In this document: one piece after another, positions 1 through 5,026 of the stretch
Numbering within the stretch: position 1 is the stretch's first letter
Layout: every line of letters starts with the position of its first letter
Assembly: GCA_002502705.1 (NCBI GenBank)
Contig: DAQB01000111.1
Span: 1 to 5,368 of the forward strand
Direction of reading: 5' to 3'
DNA length: 5,368 nucleotides
Source of the DNA: Thermoplasmatales archaeon UBA582
GTDB taxonomy: Archaea; Thermoplasmatota; Thermoplasmata; Thermoplasmatales; Thermoplasmataceae
The notes under the pieces: generated by a model
Told to the model about the DNA's origin: nothing
Seen by the model: only the letters and a program-made list of their open reading frames with translations
The model's database searches: none
Translations under genes and position numbers: made by a program

Positions 1-558
1 CCTGAAAATAACCTCAGGATTGGGGGTGAACATGAGTATATCTCAATTAATGGGCTCCTTAACAGGTTCACGCTTTACTCAGAGGGGCTTTCACATTCTC
101 GGAGGACAGCGGTTATGCTGCCACAGAACATAATAATCAGGGGAGAAAAACAGGATTTGAGATTCGAGGAAACCGGCATACCAATGAGATATCTATTTCT
201 ACCGGATCCGGCACTACTTCATGCAGGACTGGTTCAGCAGGTCTATGATGTTTCAGGCTTCAAACTCTTCTCTATGGATACGAGGAGGCTTGTCCTGACA
301 GGCGATATTTTACCTAAGACAAGTGGAACCGGTGAGATTTACAGCGTAATAGAAACATCAAATAACGCGAACCTGAAGGAGGAGATAGAGAAACTTGAGC
401 CTGGAAAGATCATACCAAGGTTCGCAATAGAAAGCGATTCATATTATGACTACGTGAGAAAACTGAGCAATCCGCTATGGGTGGGGGAGTCTATATATCT
501 TTTCAGAAAGGACGGAATTTTCTGTCTTGCAAGGAAGATAGAGAATAAAAAAAATTAA
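1..558 (+). CDS. Class I SAM-dependent methyltransferase, C-terminal THUMP-like part (5' truncated by window)
   Basis: The frame is open from base 1 to the TAA at 556-558 (185 residues), so the gene begins upstream; the ATG at 115 is internal. What remains resembles the C-terminal half of methyltransferases carrying the THUMP-like domain. Cues are the segment around residues 31-41 ending in RRTAVMLP, then YLFLPDPALLHAGLV (about residues 64-78), LVLTGD (about 97-102), an IPRFAIES segment (about 139-146), and a C-terminal strand YLFRKDGIFCLARKI. In this family a Rossmann methyltransferase domain precedes this region; it lies outside the window, so the SAM-binding motifs cannot be seen. The substrate is unknown; the THUMP-like fold suggests RNA, but that is inference. 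The extra 38 residues before the ATG match the family, which argues for extension past the edge. Lysine- and asparagine-rich last residues look like an ordinary tail. Confidence 0.72.
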   Translation, partial: PENNLRIGGEHEYISINGLLNRFTLYSEGLSHSRRTAVMLPQNIIIRGEKQDLRFEETGIPMRYLFLPDPALLHAGLVQQVYDVSGFKLFSMDTRRLVLTGDILPKTSGTGEIYSVIETSNNANLKEEIEKLEPGKIIPRFAIESDSYYDYVRKLSNPLWVGESIYLFRKDGIFCLARKIENKKN

Positions 559-574
559 AATTCATTTGACTTAA

Positions 575-592
575 GTTTTTATAGATTATAGG
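575..592 (+). promoter_or_regulatory. Probable archaeal TATA box for ribA
   Basis: The sequence GTTTTTATAGATTATAGG lies in the 52-bp gap between the methyltransferase stop and the ribA GTG. It offers two overlapping TATA-like cores: TTTTTATA at 576-583, centred about 31 bp before the GTG, and ATTATAG near 585-591, centred about 24 bp before it. Archaeal transcription normally starts roughly 25 bp downstream of the box centre, so the transcript would begin at or within a few bases of the start codon. No Shine-Dalgarno-like purine motif is seen before the GTG, which fits a leaderless message. The T5 run at 576-580 might also help end the upstream transcript. Confidence 0.5.
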
Positions 593-610
593 GATTATTG
601 TTGATCTGAA

Positions 611-1189
611 GTGTTCAATCTATATTCAAAAGCGAGTCTCCCGACTGCTTATGGTGATTTCACAATCTATACTTTTTCAAATGATGAAAAGAAGGATCAT
701 GCAGTTCTGGTAAGGGGGGAAGTGAAGGGAAAGGAGGGAGTTCCATTGAGGATCCACTCTGAATGCCTGACAGGAGATGTTTTTTCATCGTTGAGGTGTG
801 ATTGCCATGATCAGCTCGTGCAGTCACTGAAGTATCTTGCCAGTGTTGATTTCGGAATCCTGATTTATCTAAGGCAGGAGGGGAGGGGTATTGGCCTCCT
901 CAACAAGATTAAGGCATACAGCCTTCAGGAGGAGGGTTATGACACGGTTGAGGCGAACGTTGCCCTCGGTCTTCCCATAGACCAGAGAGATTACAGTTTC
1001 GTGATAAACGTGCTGAATTATTTCGAAATCAAGAGCGTCAAACTTATGTCAAACAACCCCACAAAATTCGACTACCTGAAGGAAAAAGGTGTCAATGTCA
1101 TAGAGAGGATACCTGTGCTTTCAGAGCCAAGGCCTGAGGATAAATTTTACCTTGAGACAAAAAAGGTCCGTCTGGGGCATAAGATTTAG
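611..1189 (+). CDS. ribA: GTP cyclohydrolase II (riboflavin biosynthesis)
   Basis: This cytosolic zinc enzyme opens the imidazole ring of GTP, releasing formate and pyrophosphate to give the pyrimidine precursor of riboflavin. At 192 residues it is a stand-alone RibA, close to the E. coli length of about 196, with no RibB fusion. The sequence aligns throughout. The start has [10 protein letters not shown]. The zinc motif is C52-x10-C63-x-C65 within [16 protein letters not shown], followed by [19 protein letters not shown] with Y103. D124 and R126 in PIDQRDY match E. coli D126 and the arginine nucleophile R128, and the tail [11 protein letters not shown] also matches. All catalytic residues are therefore present. 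The GTG start is firm, because an in-frame TGA sits at 602-604 and the next possible start (GTG for V38) would remove the conserved N-terminus. A TATA-like box precedes it. Many archaea use the unrelated GTP cyclohydrolase III, so the bacterial-type enzyme suggests an old lateral transfer (inference). Confidence 0.95.
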   Translation: MFNLYSKASLPTAYGDFTIYTFSNDEKKDHAVLVRGEVKGKEGVPLRIHSECLTGDVFSSLRCDCHDQLVQSLKYLASVDFGILIYLRQEGRGIGLLNKIKAYSLQEEGYDTVEANVALGLPIDQRDYSFVINVLNYFEIKSVKLMSNNPTKFDYLKEKGVNVIERIPVLSEPRPEDKFYLETKKVRLGHKI

Positions 1190-1253
1190 ATTCCATTACT
1201 TTTGAAACAAGGATTATAAAATAATAAGATCTTTATTTAATTAATATCTGAAA

Positions 1254-1264
1254 GGTATTATATC
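1254..1264 (+). promoter_or_regulatory. Probable TATA box for the gdh-folD operon
   Basis: The gap between ribA and gdh (1190-1283) is AT-rich. GGTATTATATC at 1254-1264 contains TATTATAT, centred near 1259, about 25 bp before the gdh ATG at 1284. Transcription would then begin at or next to the ATG. A second AT-rich stretch, CTTTATTTAATTAATAT at 1231-1247, is an alternative box that would give a leader of about 20 nt. AGAGGA at 1267-1272 is a weak purine motif, but 11 bases from the ATG it is too far for a good ribosome binding site, so leaderless initiation is favoured. Confidence 0.5.
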
Positions 1265-1283
1265 ACAGAGGATTCACGCTTTC

Positions 1284-2372
1284 ATGACCCGCATTAAGGC
1301 CATAATAACTGACGCATCCAGGGGTGGTGTCTCCACCAAAACAATTGATGCCAATAGAGAAGATTACAAAGTTTTGCTTTCACCCATCTACACAGGAATT
1401 TGTGGAACAGATCGCGGTATAGTATCCGGCTCACTCAAGTTTGCATATAATCCTCATGGATCAGACTACCTCATTCTCGGTCATGAATCTGTATGCGAGG
1501 TCAGGGACTCGAATGTTGCCGGATTCAAAAAAGGAGATCTTGTTGTTCCACTTGTCAGGAGACCTGGTGACTGCGTCAATTGCAGAATCGGCAGGTCGGA
1601 TAACTGTAGCGACGGCAATAAGCATGAGGCGGGAATTACAGGTATGCACGGTTTCATGCAGGAACTATTTACTGATGATCCTGAATACCTTGTAAAGGTT
1701 GAGGATAGATCCCTACGGGAGATTGCTGTTCTGACGGAGCCGCTGAAGAATGTCATGAAAGGATTCGAGGTGTTTCAGAAGGTTTCCAGCAGGTACATAT
1801 TCAGCGGGTCAGATTCAACATATCTTGAAAAGAATGCATTGATAATCGGCACCGGTTGCGAGGCTTTTCTCTATACAATGATGGCAAACGAATTTGGTTT
1901 CAATTCCATGATGACTAACAGGCACCCGCTGTCGCAGAATATGCTTGCAGATCTGAACGATCTCAACCTTTCGTTTGTTGATTATTCCCAGAATCCGGAT
2001 AAACCATTTTCAAGCGGAATAGATCTCCTCATAGACACGAGCGGTGATCCAGCGACAGTTTTCAATTTCATACGAAAAGTGAATTACAACGGAGTTGTTT
2101 TGTTGTTCGGAACAAATGGAAGAGCCCCGCCTGGATCTTTCGACGGAGTGGATATAGATTATCTTATTGAACGCAATATAACAATTGCAGCGACAGTGGA
2201 TGCCGCCAAGATACACTACCTGCAGGCGATCGGTTATCTCTCAAAATGGCACTATAAGTATGGGAATAAACTGGACAGGGTGATAACCGGCAAATTTTCT
2301 CCAGACGACAATTCGCTTTTTGAGAGGAAACAGAAGGATGAACTGAAATCGGTTATTCAGTGGAATGATTAA
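1284..2372 (+). CDS. gdh: Glucose 1-dehydrogenase (NADP+), zinc-dependent MDR family
   Basis: This enzyme oxidises beta-D-glucose (in relatives also galactose) to gluconolactone with NADP+, the entry step of the Entner-Doudoroff-type pathway in thermoacidophilic archaea. The 362 residues match the Thermoplasma enzyme in length and motifs. Catalytic-zinc residues lie in GICGTDRG (C40), GHE (H67, E68) and LTEPLKNVMK (E152). The structural-zinc lobe RRPGDCVNCRIGRSDNC (93-108) shows three cysteines (97, 100, 108) rather than the usual four, so the fourth ligand must differ; Thermoplasma Gdh appears to share this. The Rossmann domain starts at ALIIGTGCEA (185-194), with a G-x-G-x-x-A turn. N212-R213-H214 follows strand two, where relatives bind the NADP 2'-phosphate. 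LLIDTSGDP and VVLLFGTNG are further family blocks. It is expected to be a soluble cytosolic tetramer, as in relatives. The stop overlaps the folD start by 8 bp, so the two are co-transcribed. Confidence 0.95.
   Translation: MTRIKAIITDASRGGVSTKTIDANREDYKVLLSPIYTGICGTDRGIVSGSLKFAYNPHGSDYLILGHESVCEVRDSNVAGFKKGDLVVPLVRRPGDCVNCRIGRSDNCSDGNKHEAGITGMHGFMQELFTDDPEYLVKVEDRSLREIAVLTEPLKNVMKGFEVFQKVSSRYIFSGSDSTYLEKNALIIGTGCEAFLYTMMANEFGFNSMMTNRHPLSQNMLADLNDLNLSFVDYSQNPDKPFSSGIDLLIDTSGDPATVFNFIRKVNYNGVVLLFGTNGRAPPGSFDGVDIDYLIERNITIAATVDAAKIHYLQAIGYLSKWHYKYGNKLDRVITGKFSPDDNSLFERKQKDELKSVIQWND
2365..2372 (+). promoter_or_regulatory. gdh stop / folD start overlap (translational coupling)
   Basis: The folD ATG (2365-2367) lies inside the last codons of gdh, whose TAA is at 2370-2372, giving an 8-bp overlap in different frames. 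No Shine-Dalgarno-like motif precedes the ATG. Ribosomes finishing gdh probably reinitiate here, tying FolD synthesis to Gdh synthesis. The start is supported because the FolD family N-terminus (IIDGSKIA, residues 8-15) begins only a few residues later. Confidence 0.6.
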
Positions 2373-3237
2373 TTTGCCGGCCGAAATAATAGACGGATCA
2401 AAGATAGCGGACTCGATCATGAATACACTCAGGGATTCTTTCAAGGAACAGCAGGATAAGACAGGTAAGCAGGCAAGACTGGTCCTGATTCTCATTGGAA
2501 AAGATGAGGGTGCATCCACCTATTCAAGGGCGAAGATCAGGAGGGGCGAAAAACTCGGTGTCAGGGTGGACTTGATAAAACCGGATGAAAGCATTTCCGA
2601 GGCTGAACTTGCAGTGGAAATTGGACAACTGGCGTCTGACCCGACTGTGACGGGTATAATGATCGAGAATCCTGTTCCAAAACATCTTAGTTTCTCGAAA
2701 ATGACCGATCTTATTCCCTTCTATAAGGATATAGACGGAACTTCGTCGACGAACCAGGGCAGAATTGTGAACAGACAGGAATTCCTGGTGCCGGCAACTG
2801 CTGCAGCTGTTGTCAGGATTCTGTCAAATTATCCTGAACTTACAAAATCAATCCTGACTATAGTGAACCGCACTCCTGTGGTTGGTCGGCCTCTCTCCCA
2901 GATGCTCCTCAACAGGGATTATACTATTTCTGTATGTCATTCAAAAACACCGGATGTTGTGATTTACACAAGGAGATCAGATGTCGTCATATCAGCAGTT
3001 GGAAAACCAAACTATTTTGATGACGAGATGATCAATCCTGACTGCACCTTCATTGATGTCGGCATAAATTACGTGGATGGAAAAGTGACAGGCGATGCCA
3101 ATTACCAGTCCCTGGTGAAATGGGTCAAGAGAATAACTCCAGTTCCCGGTGGGGTTGGTCCAATCACAGCGACATTGATATTTGAGAACCTTTTGAAGGC
3201 ATTCAATTATCAGAACCTGAATTCAGGAAAAATGTGA
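2365..3237 (+). CDS. folD: Bifunctional methylenetetrahydrofolate dehydrogenase / methenyltetrahydrofolate cyclohydrolase
   Basis: FolD oxidises 5,10-methylene-THF with NADP+ to methenyl-THF and hydrolyses that to 10-formyl-THF, the formyl donor for purine synthesis. Length (290) is normal. Visible family blocks are IIDG at 8-11, STYSRAK (Y53 and catalytic K57, equal to E. coli Y50 and K54), YKDIDG (D124, equal to E. coli D121), the nucleotide loop NRTPVVGRPLSQMLL (168-182), ISAVGKP, DVGINY and PVPGGVGPIT (259-268). Two positions are unusual. First, E. coli Q98, which partners the catalytic lysine, aligns with E101 in GIMIENPVP. Second, the G-A-S before the VGRP block is N-R-T here. My recollection is that Thermoplasma FolD shares these features, so they may be lineage traits, but altered cyclohydrolase activity cannot be excluded. 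It is the second gene of an operon with gdh and converges on purK, ending 18 bp from its stop. Confidence 0.94.
   Translation: MINLPAEIIDGSKIADSIMNTLRDSFKEQQDKTGKQARLVLILIGKDEGASTYSRAKIRRGEKLGVRVDLIKPDESISEAELAVEIGQLASDPTVTGIMIENPVPKHLSFSKMTDLIPFYKDIDGTSSTNQGRIVNRQEFLVPATAAAVVRILSNYPELTKSILTIVNRTPVVGRPLSQMLLNRDYTISVCHSKTPDVVIYTRRSDVVISAVGKPNYFDDEMINPDCTFIDVGINYVDGKVTGDANYQSLVKWVKRITPVPGGVGPITATLIFENLLKAFNYQNLNSGKM
3216..3227. repeat. Perfect 12-bp palindrome at the 3' end of folD
   Basis: CCTGAATTCAGG is self-complementary over all 12 bases and codes for part of the FolD tail (around N-L-N-S-G). It lies just inside folD, 11 bases from the separate hairpin between folD and purK. It is a poor RNA hairpin by itself because it leaves no loop unless the central bases open. 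It may be coincidental, but its place at a convergent junction is notable. Confidence 0.4.
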
Positions 3238-3254
3238 TCCTGGGTCGCACCAGG
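3228..3254 (-). terminator. Possible terminator of purEK, hairpin between convergent folD and purK
   Basis: The 18 bp between the stop codons of folD and purK contain CCTGG (3239-3243), a 6-base loop and CCAGG (3250-3254), a 5-bp stem readable on either strand. On the minus strand, after the purK stop, the hairpin is followed 6 bases later by TTTTT (3232-3228 on +), resembling an intrinsic terminator; archaeal termination depends mainly on such U tracts. On the plus strand no T run follows closely; the nearest T-rich stretch is TTATTTTCTT at about 3281-3290, inside purK. The stem is short, so this is tentative. Confidence 0.4.
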
Positions 3255-3255
3255 T

Positions 3256-4329
3256 TCAGTGGATCCTTGAATCTGGATAAATTATTTTCTTGGCAGTGGA
3301 TATCTTCTGCAAAAGTTCATCAGGACTTTCTGCAGTTAGATTGATATGGCCGAGCTTTCTCCTTGGCCTTGGCTCTTTGCCGTAATCATAAATCTTGCTT
3401 TCACTGATAGACAAGAGTTGTTCGATGATGCCTGCATCAATGCCTCGCCCTATTATATTCACTATACCACTGTGCGTGAAAAGCCTTGGAGTGTCCAGGG
3501 GAAGATCCAGTATTGATCTGAGATGCATTTCAAACTGGGAAATGCTCGATCCAGATAGTGTATGATGACCGGAATTATGGACCCTTGGAGCGTATTCGTT
3601 GACAGTTGCTTTGCCATCCCTGATGAAGAATTCTATACCCATTACCCCTGTATAATTCAATGAGTTCATGAGTTTCTTTGCTATCTCGAACATGCCAAAG
3701 TCATCGCATGGTGCATAATTGTACATCAGGATTCCGTCCTGGTTGAAATTATATGAAGGCCGGTGGGCGATTATTTGACCTTTTTTAGTTCTGCACGCAA
3801 TTATCGATGCTTCAAAATCATAATTGAAGAACTCCTCGACAACAAATACCTGGTCGTTATTATCGATCTTTAGTTTCTCGCCGCGCTTTTTTCTGTACTG
3901 TCCTTTTCCATCGTAACCACCTTTAGACGTCTTAAGAATGCTTTCGTCGAATTCATCGGAAATCCTGATCGCCTCCTCCGCGGAATTTGCAACATGAAAG
4001 TTTGTTACTGGTATCCCATGTTCCTTAAGGTAAATCTTCTCAAGATGTCTCTCTAGTTTCAGATCGAGTGATTCTTTGTTTGGAAAAAGTTTGCCCTTGT
4101 CCTGTGCGTACTCGAGAGCTGCTGGATCAACGTGCTCAAATTCTGCAGTCACAACATCACTATCATCAACAAATTTCCTGTAATCCAGGTCTTCATAGAA
4201 ATAACTGGCTACCTTTGATGCTGGAGCTTTCCTGTCTGATCCAAGAACATTGAATTCGATCCCGAGCTTCCTGCCCTCGATAATCATCATCCAGCCCAGC
4301 TGGCCGGTCCCGATTATACCAACACGCAT
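3256..4329 (-). CDS. purK: N5-carboxyaminoimidazole ribonucleotide synthase (ATP-grasp)
   Basis: PurK uses ATP and bicarbonate to convert aminoimidazole ribonucleotide (AIR) to N5-CAIR in purine synthesis, acting with PurE in the cytosol. The 357 residues match the family length. In order they show the N-terminal pre-ATP-grasp motif GIIGTGQLGWMM (4-15), TAEFEHV (61-67), the ATP-grasp glycine-rich loop KTSKGGYDGKGQ (133-144), VVEEFFNYDFEASII (163-177), the metal- and substrate-binding block NEYAPRVHNSGHHT (244-257), SISQFEMHLR (262-271) and the C-terminal RPRRKLGHINLT (321-332). All are PurK signatures rather than PurT or biotin carboxylase ones. The ATG shares one base with the purE stop (TAATG), so it is the second, translationally coupled gene of purEK. 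It converges on folD with 18 bp between stops. Nothing looks truncated. Confidence 0.96.
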   Translation of the reverse strand: MRVGIIGTGQLGWMMIIEGRKLGIEFNVLGSDRKAPASKVASYFYEDLDYRKFVDDSDVVTAEFEHVDPAALEYAQDKGKLFPNKESLDLKLERHLEKIYLKEHGIPVTNFHVANSAEEAIRISDEFDESILKTSKGGYDGKGQYRKKRGEKLKIDNNDQVFVVEEFFNYDFEASIIACRTKKGQIIAHRPSYNFNQDGILMYNYAPCDDFGMFEIAKKLMNSLNYTGVMGIEFFIRDGKATVNEYAPRVHNSGHHTLSGSSISQFEMHLRSILDLPLDTPRLFTHSGIVNIIGRGIDAGIIEQLLSISESKIYDYGKEPRPRRKLGHINLTAESPDELLQKISTAKKIIYPDSRIH

Positions 4330-4331
4330 TA
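4327..4331 (-). promoter_or_regulatory. purE stop / purK start overlap
   Basis: Read on the minus strand, the sequence TAATG contains the purE TAA and the purK ATG sharing one A. This is a classic termination-reinitiation junction; it fixes the purK start and indicates that the two proteins of consecutive steps are made in coupled amounts. No separate promoter for purK is seen. Confidence 0.7.
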
Positions 4332-4799
4332 CAATCTGTCCTGTAATACCCTGGCTTCCTGCTCTTTCATAAATAACTGCATCTTTTCCGCAAGATCATG
4401 ATATTTAACAGAAAGTATCCTGACCGCAAGGAGGGCAGCATTTTTTGAATTGCCTATGCCAACTGTGGCGACCGGTATTCCAGGAGGCATCTGGACTATT
4501 GAGAGAAGCGAATCTATACCATTAAGAGCCTTTGACTGTACAGGGACCCCGATAACTGGAAGATGAGTGTACGAAGCAGTCATTCCGGGAAGATGTGCAG
4601 ATCCACCAGCTCCTGCAATGATAACCTCAATACCGTTTTTGTGGGCCTGTCTCGCAAATTCCGCCATAAAGTCGGGTGTTCTATGGGCGGATACAATCCT
4701 TTTTTCAACTGAGAAACCGAAGCTTTCCAGTGTGTCAATAGCATCTTTCATTGTGTCATAATCGCTTCTGCTGCCCATTATAACTGCTGCCTTTGGCAT
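4329..4799 (-). CDS. purE: N5-carboxyaminoimidazole ribonucleotide mutase (class I PurE)
   Basis: PurE shifts the carboxyl group of N5-CAIR, the PurK product, to carbon 4 to give CAIR. The 156 residues fit a class I catalytic domain. Visible are the nucleotide/phosphate motif GSRSD (9-13), SAHRTP with the catalytic histidine H39 (H45 in E. coli), the glycine-rich [12 protein letters not shown] (62-73), and [28 protein letters not shown] (87-114). That last block, together with the presence of PurK, marks class I (mutase) rather than the class II AIR carboxylase. The start is supported by the glycine-rich N-terminal strand AAVIMGS right after the ATG and a TATA-like element centred 25 bp upstream. 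It is the first gene of the purEK pair, overlapping purK by one base. Class I PurE is assumed to form an octamer as in bacteria. Confidence 0.96.
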   Translation of the reverse strand: MPKAAVIMGSRSDYDTMKDAIDTLESFGFSVEKRIVSAHRTPDFMAEFARQAHKNGIEVIIAGAGGSAHLPGMTASYTHLPVIGVPVQSKALNGIDSLLSIVQMPPGIPVATVGIGNSKNAALLAVRILSVKYHDLAEKMQLFMKEQEARVLQDRL

Positions 4800-4816
4800 A
4801 GCACTTAATTGACGGA

Positions 4817-4830
4817 TTAAATAAAAATTA
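4817..4830 (-). promoter_or_regulatory. Probable TATA box for purEK
   Basis: On the minus strand the stretch TAATTTTTATTTAA (4830-4817) is centred about 25 bp before the first base of the purE ATG (4799). That is the distance expected between an archaeal TATA box and its transcription start, so the message probably begins at the start codon. The bases between box and ATG (CCGTCAATTAAGTGCT) contain no Shine-Dalgarno motif, in agreement with leaderless translation. Confidence 0.6.
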
Positions 4831-4905
4831 TCGTTTTATTCCTACTGGGTGTGAAATCCGGATCGATTGTTTTTGTAGCCTCTCTATGGATAGTCTATCT
4901 CCTTA

Positions 4906-4926
4906 CGGTATCGAATCCTGATACCG
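4906..4926. repeat. Inverted repeat, 7-bp stem with 7-base loop
   Basis: CGGTATC (4906-4912) and GATACCG (4920-4926) pair perfectly around GAATCCT. The structure lies about 100-125 bp ahead of purE and covers the end of the small reading frame behind the CBS gene. On the minus strand no T run follows; on the plus strand a pyrimidine-rich stretch (CTCTTACCTCTTCTTCTATTTT, with purines at few places) follows. It could be an RNA hairpin at the 3' end of the CBS transcript or a protein-binding site. Its short TCGAATCC segment recalls a tRNA T-arm, but no tRNA folds here. Confidence 0.4.
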
Positions 4927-4936
4927 GCTGACTCTT

Positions 4937-4959
4937 ACCTCTTCTTCTATTTTAGAGGT
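4937..4959. repeat. Inverted repeat, 6-bp stem with 11-base pyrimidine-rich loop
   Basis: ACCTCT (4937-4942) pairs with AGAGGT (4954-4959) across an 11-base loop that is nearly all pyrimidine on the plus strand. It is next to the 7-bp inverted repeat at 4906-4926. A stem of this size is common by chance, and it has no clear role. Confidence 0.25.
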
Positions 4960-5011
4960 TGCATTAAGGCCAAGAATCCAATCAATTATAGCCTGTTTCT
5001 GCATATCTGGG

Positions 5012-5026
5012 ATGAAACGGTTTCAT
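5012..5026. repeat. 15-bp palindrome spanning the CBS gene stop codon
   Basis: ATGAAACGGTTTCAT is a perfect inverted repeat: two 7-base arms, ATGAAAC and GTTTCAT, about a single central G. It includes the TGA of the CBS gene (5025-5023 on the minus strand). It could fold in the transcript end as a 6-bp stem with a CGG loop, or be an operator-like protein site. No T run follows on the minus strand, so a simple terminator is unlikely. Confidence 0.4.

Larger units (their letters stand above)
4903..5004 (-). other. Possible 33-codon reading frame after the CBS gene (unproven)
   Basis: On the minus strand an ATG at 5004 opens 33 codons ending in TAA at 4905-4903. The frame is the same as that of the upstream CBS gene: after the CBS TGA (5025-5023) no stop occurs for 39 codons. 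The predicted peptide begins MQKQAIIDWILGLN, has an acidic stretch IEEEVRV, and ends QDSIP. It has a protein-like mix of residues but resembles nothing I know. No TATA box or ribosome binding site precedes the ATG. An open run of 39 codons is fairly likely by chance, so this may be noncoding or an eroded C-terminal extension of the CBS protein. Confidence 0.2.

Noticed and set aside
68..1282. Shared 10-mer TTCACGCTTT at 68-77 and 1273-1282
   Set aside because: One copy is in methyltransferase coding sequence and the other just before gdh; a single shared 10-mer in a 5-kb window is compatible with chance and the flanks do not match.
1441..1756. Several open frames in gdh on both strands
   Set aside because: All overlap the conserved zinc-binding region of gdh and show no independent start signals or domains.
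2241..2519. 92-codon minus-strand open frame across the gdh/folD junction
   Set aside because: It is fully antisense to two genes with clear family motifs and has no recognisable domain.
4567..4761. 64-codon plus-strand open frame opposite purE
   Set aside because: It is antisense to the conserved PurE active-site region; its openness is explained by the codons of purE.
4880..4930. tRNA-like T-arm (TCGAATCC within a hairpin)
   Set aside because: The stem pairing does not give a 5-bp T-stem with a 7-base loop in the right register on either strand, and no acceptor, D or anticodon arms can be drawn around it.
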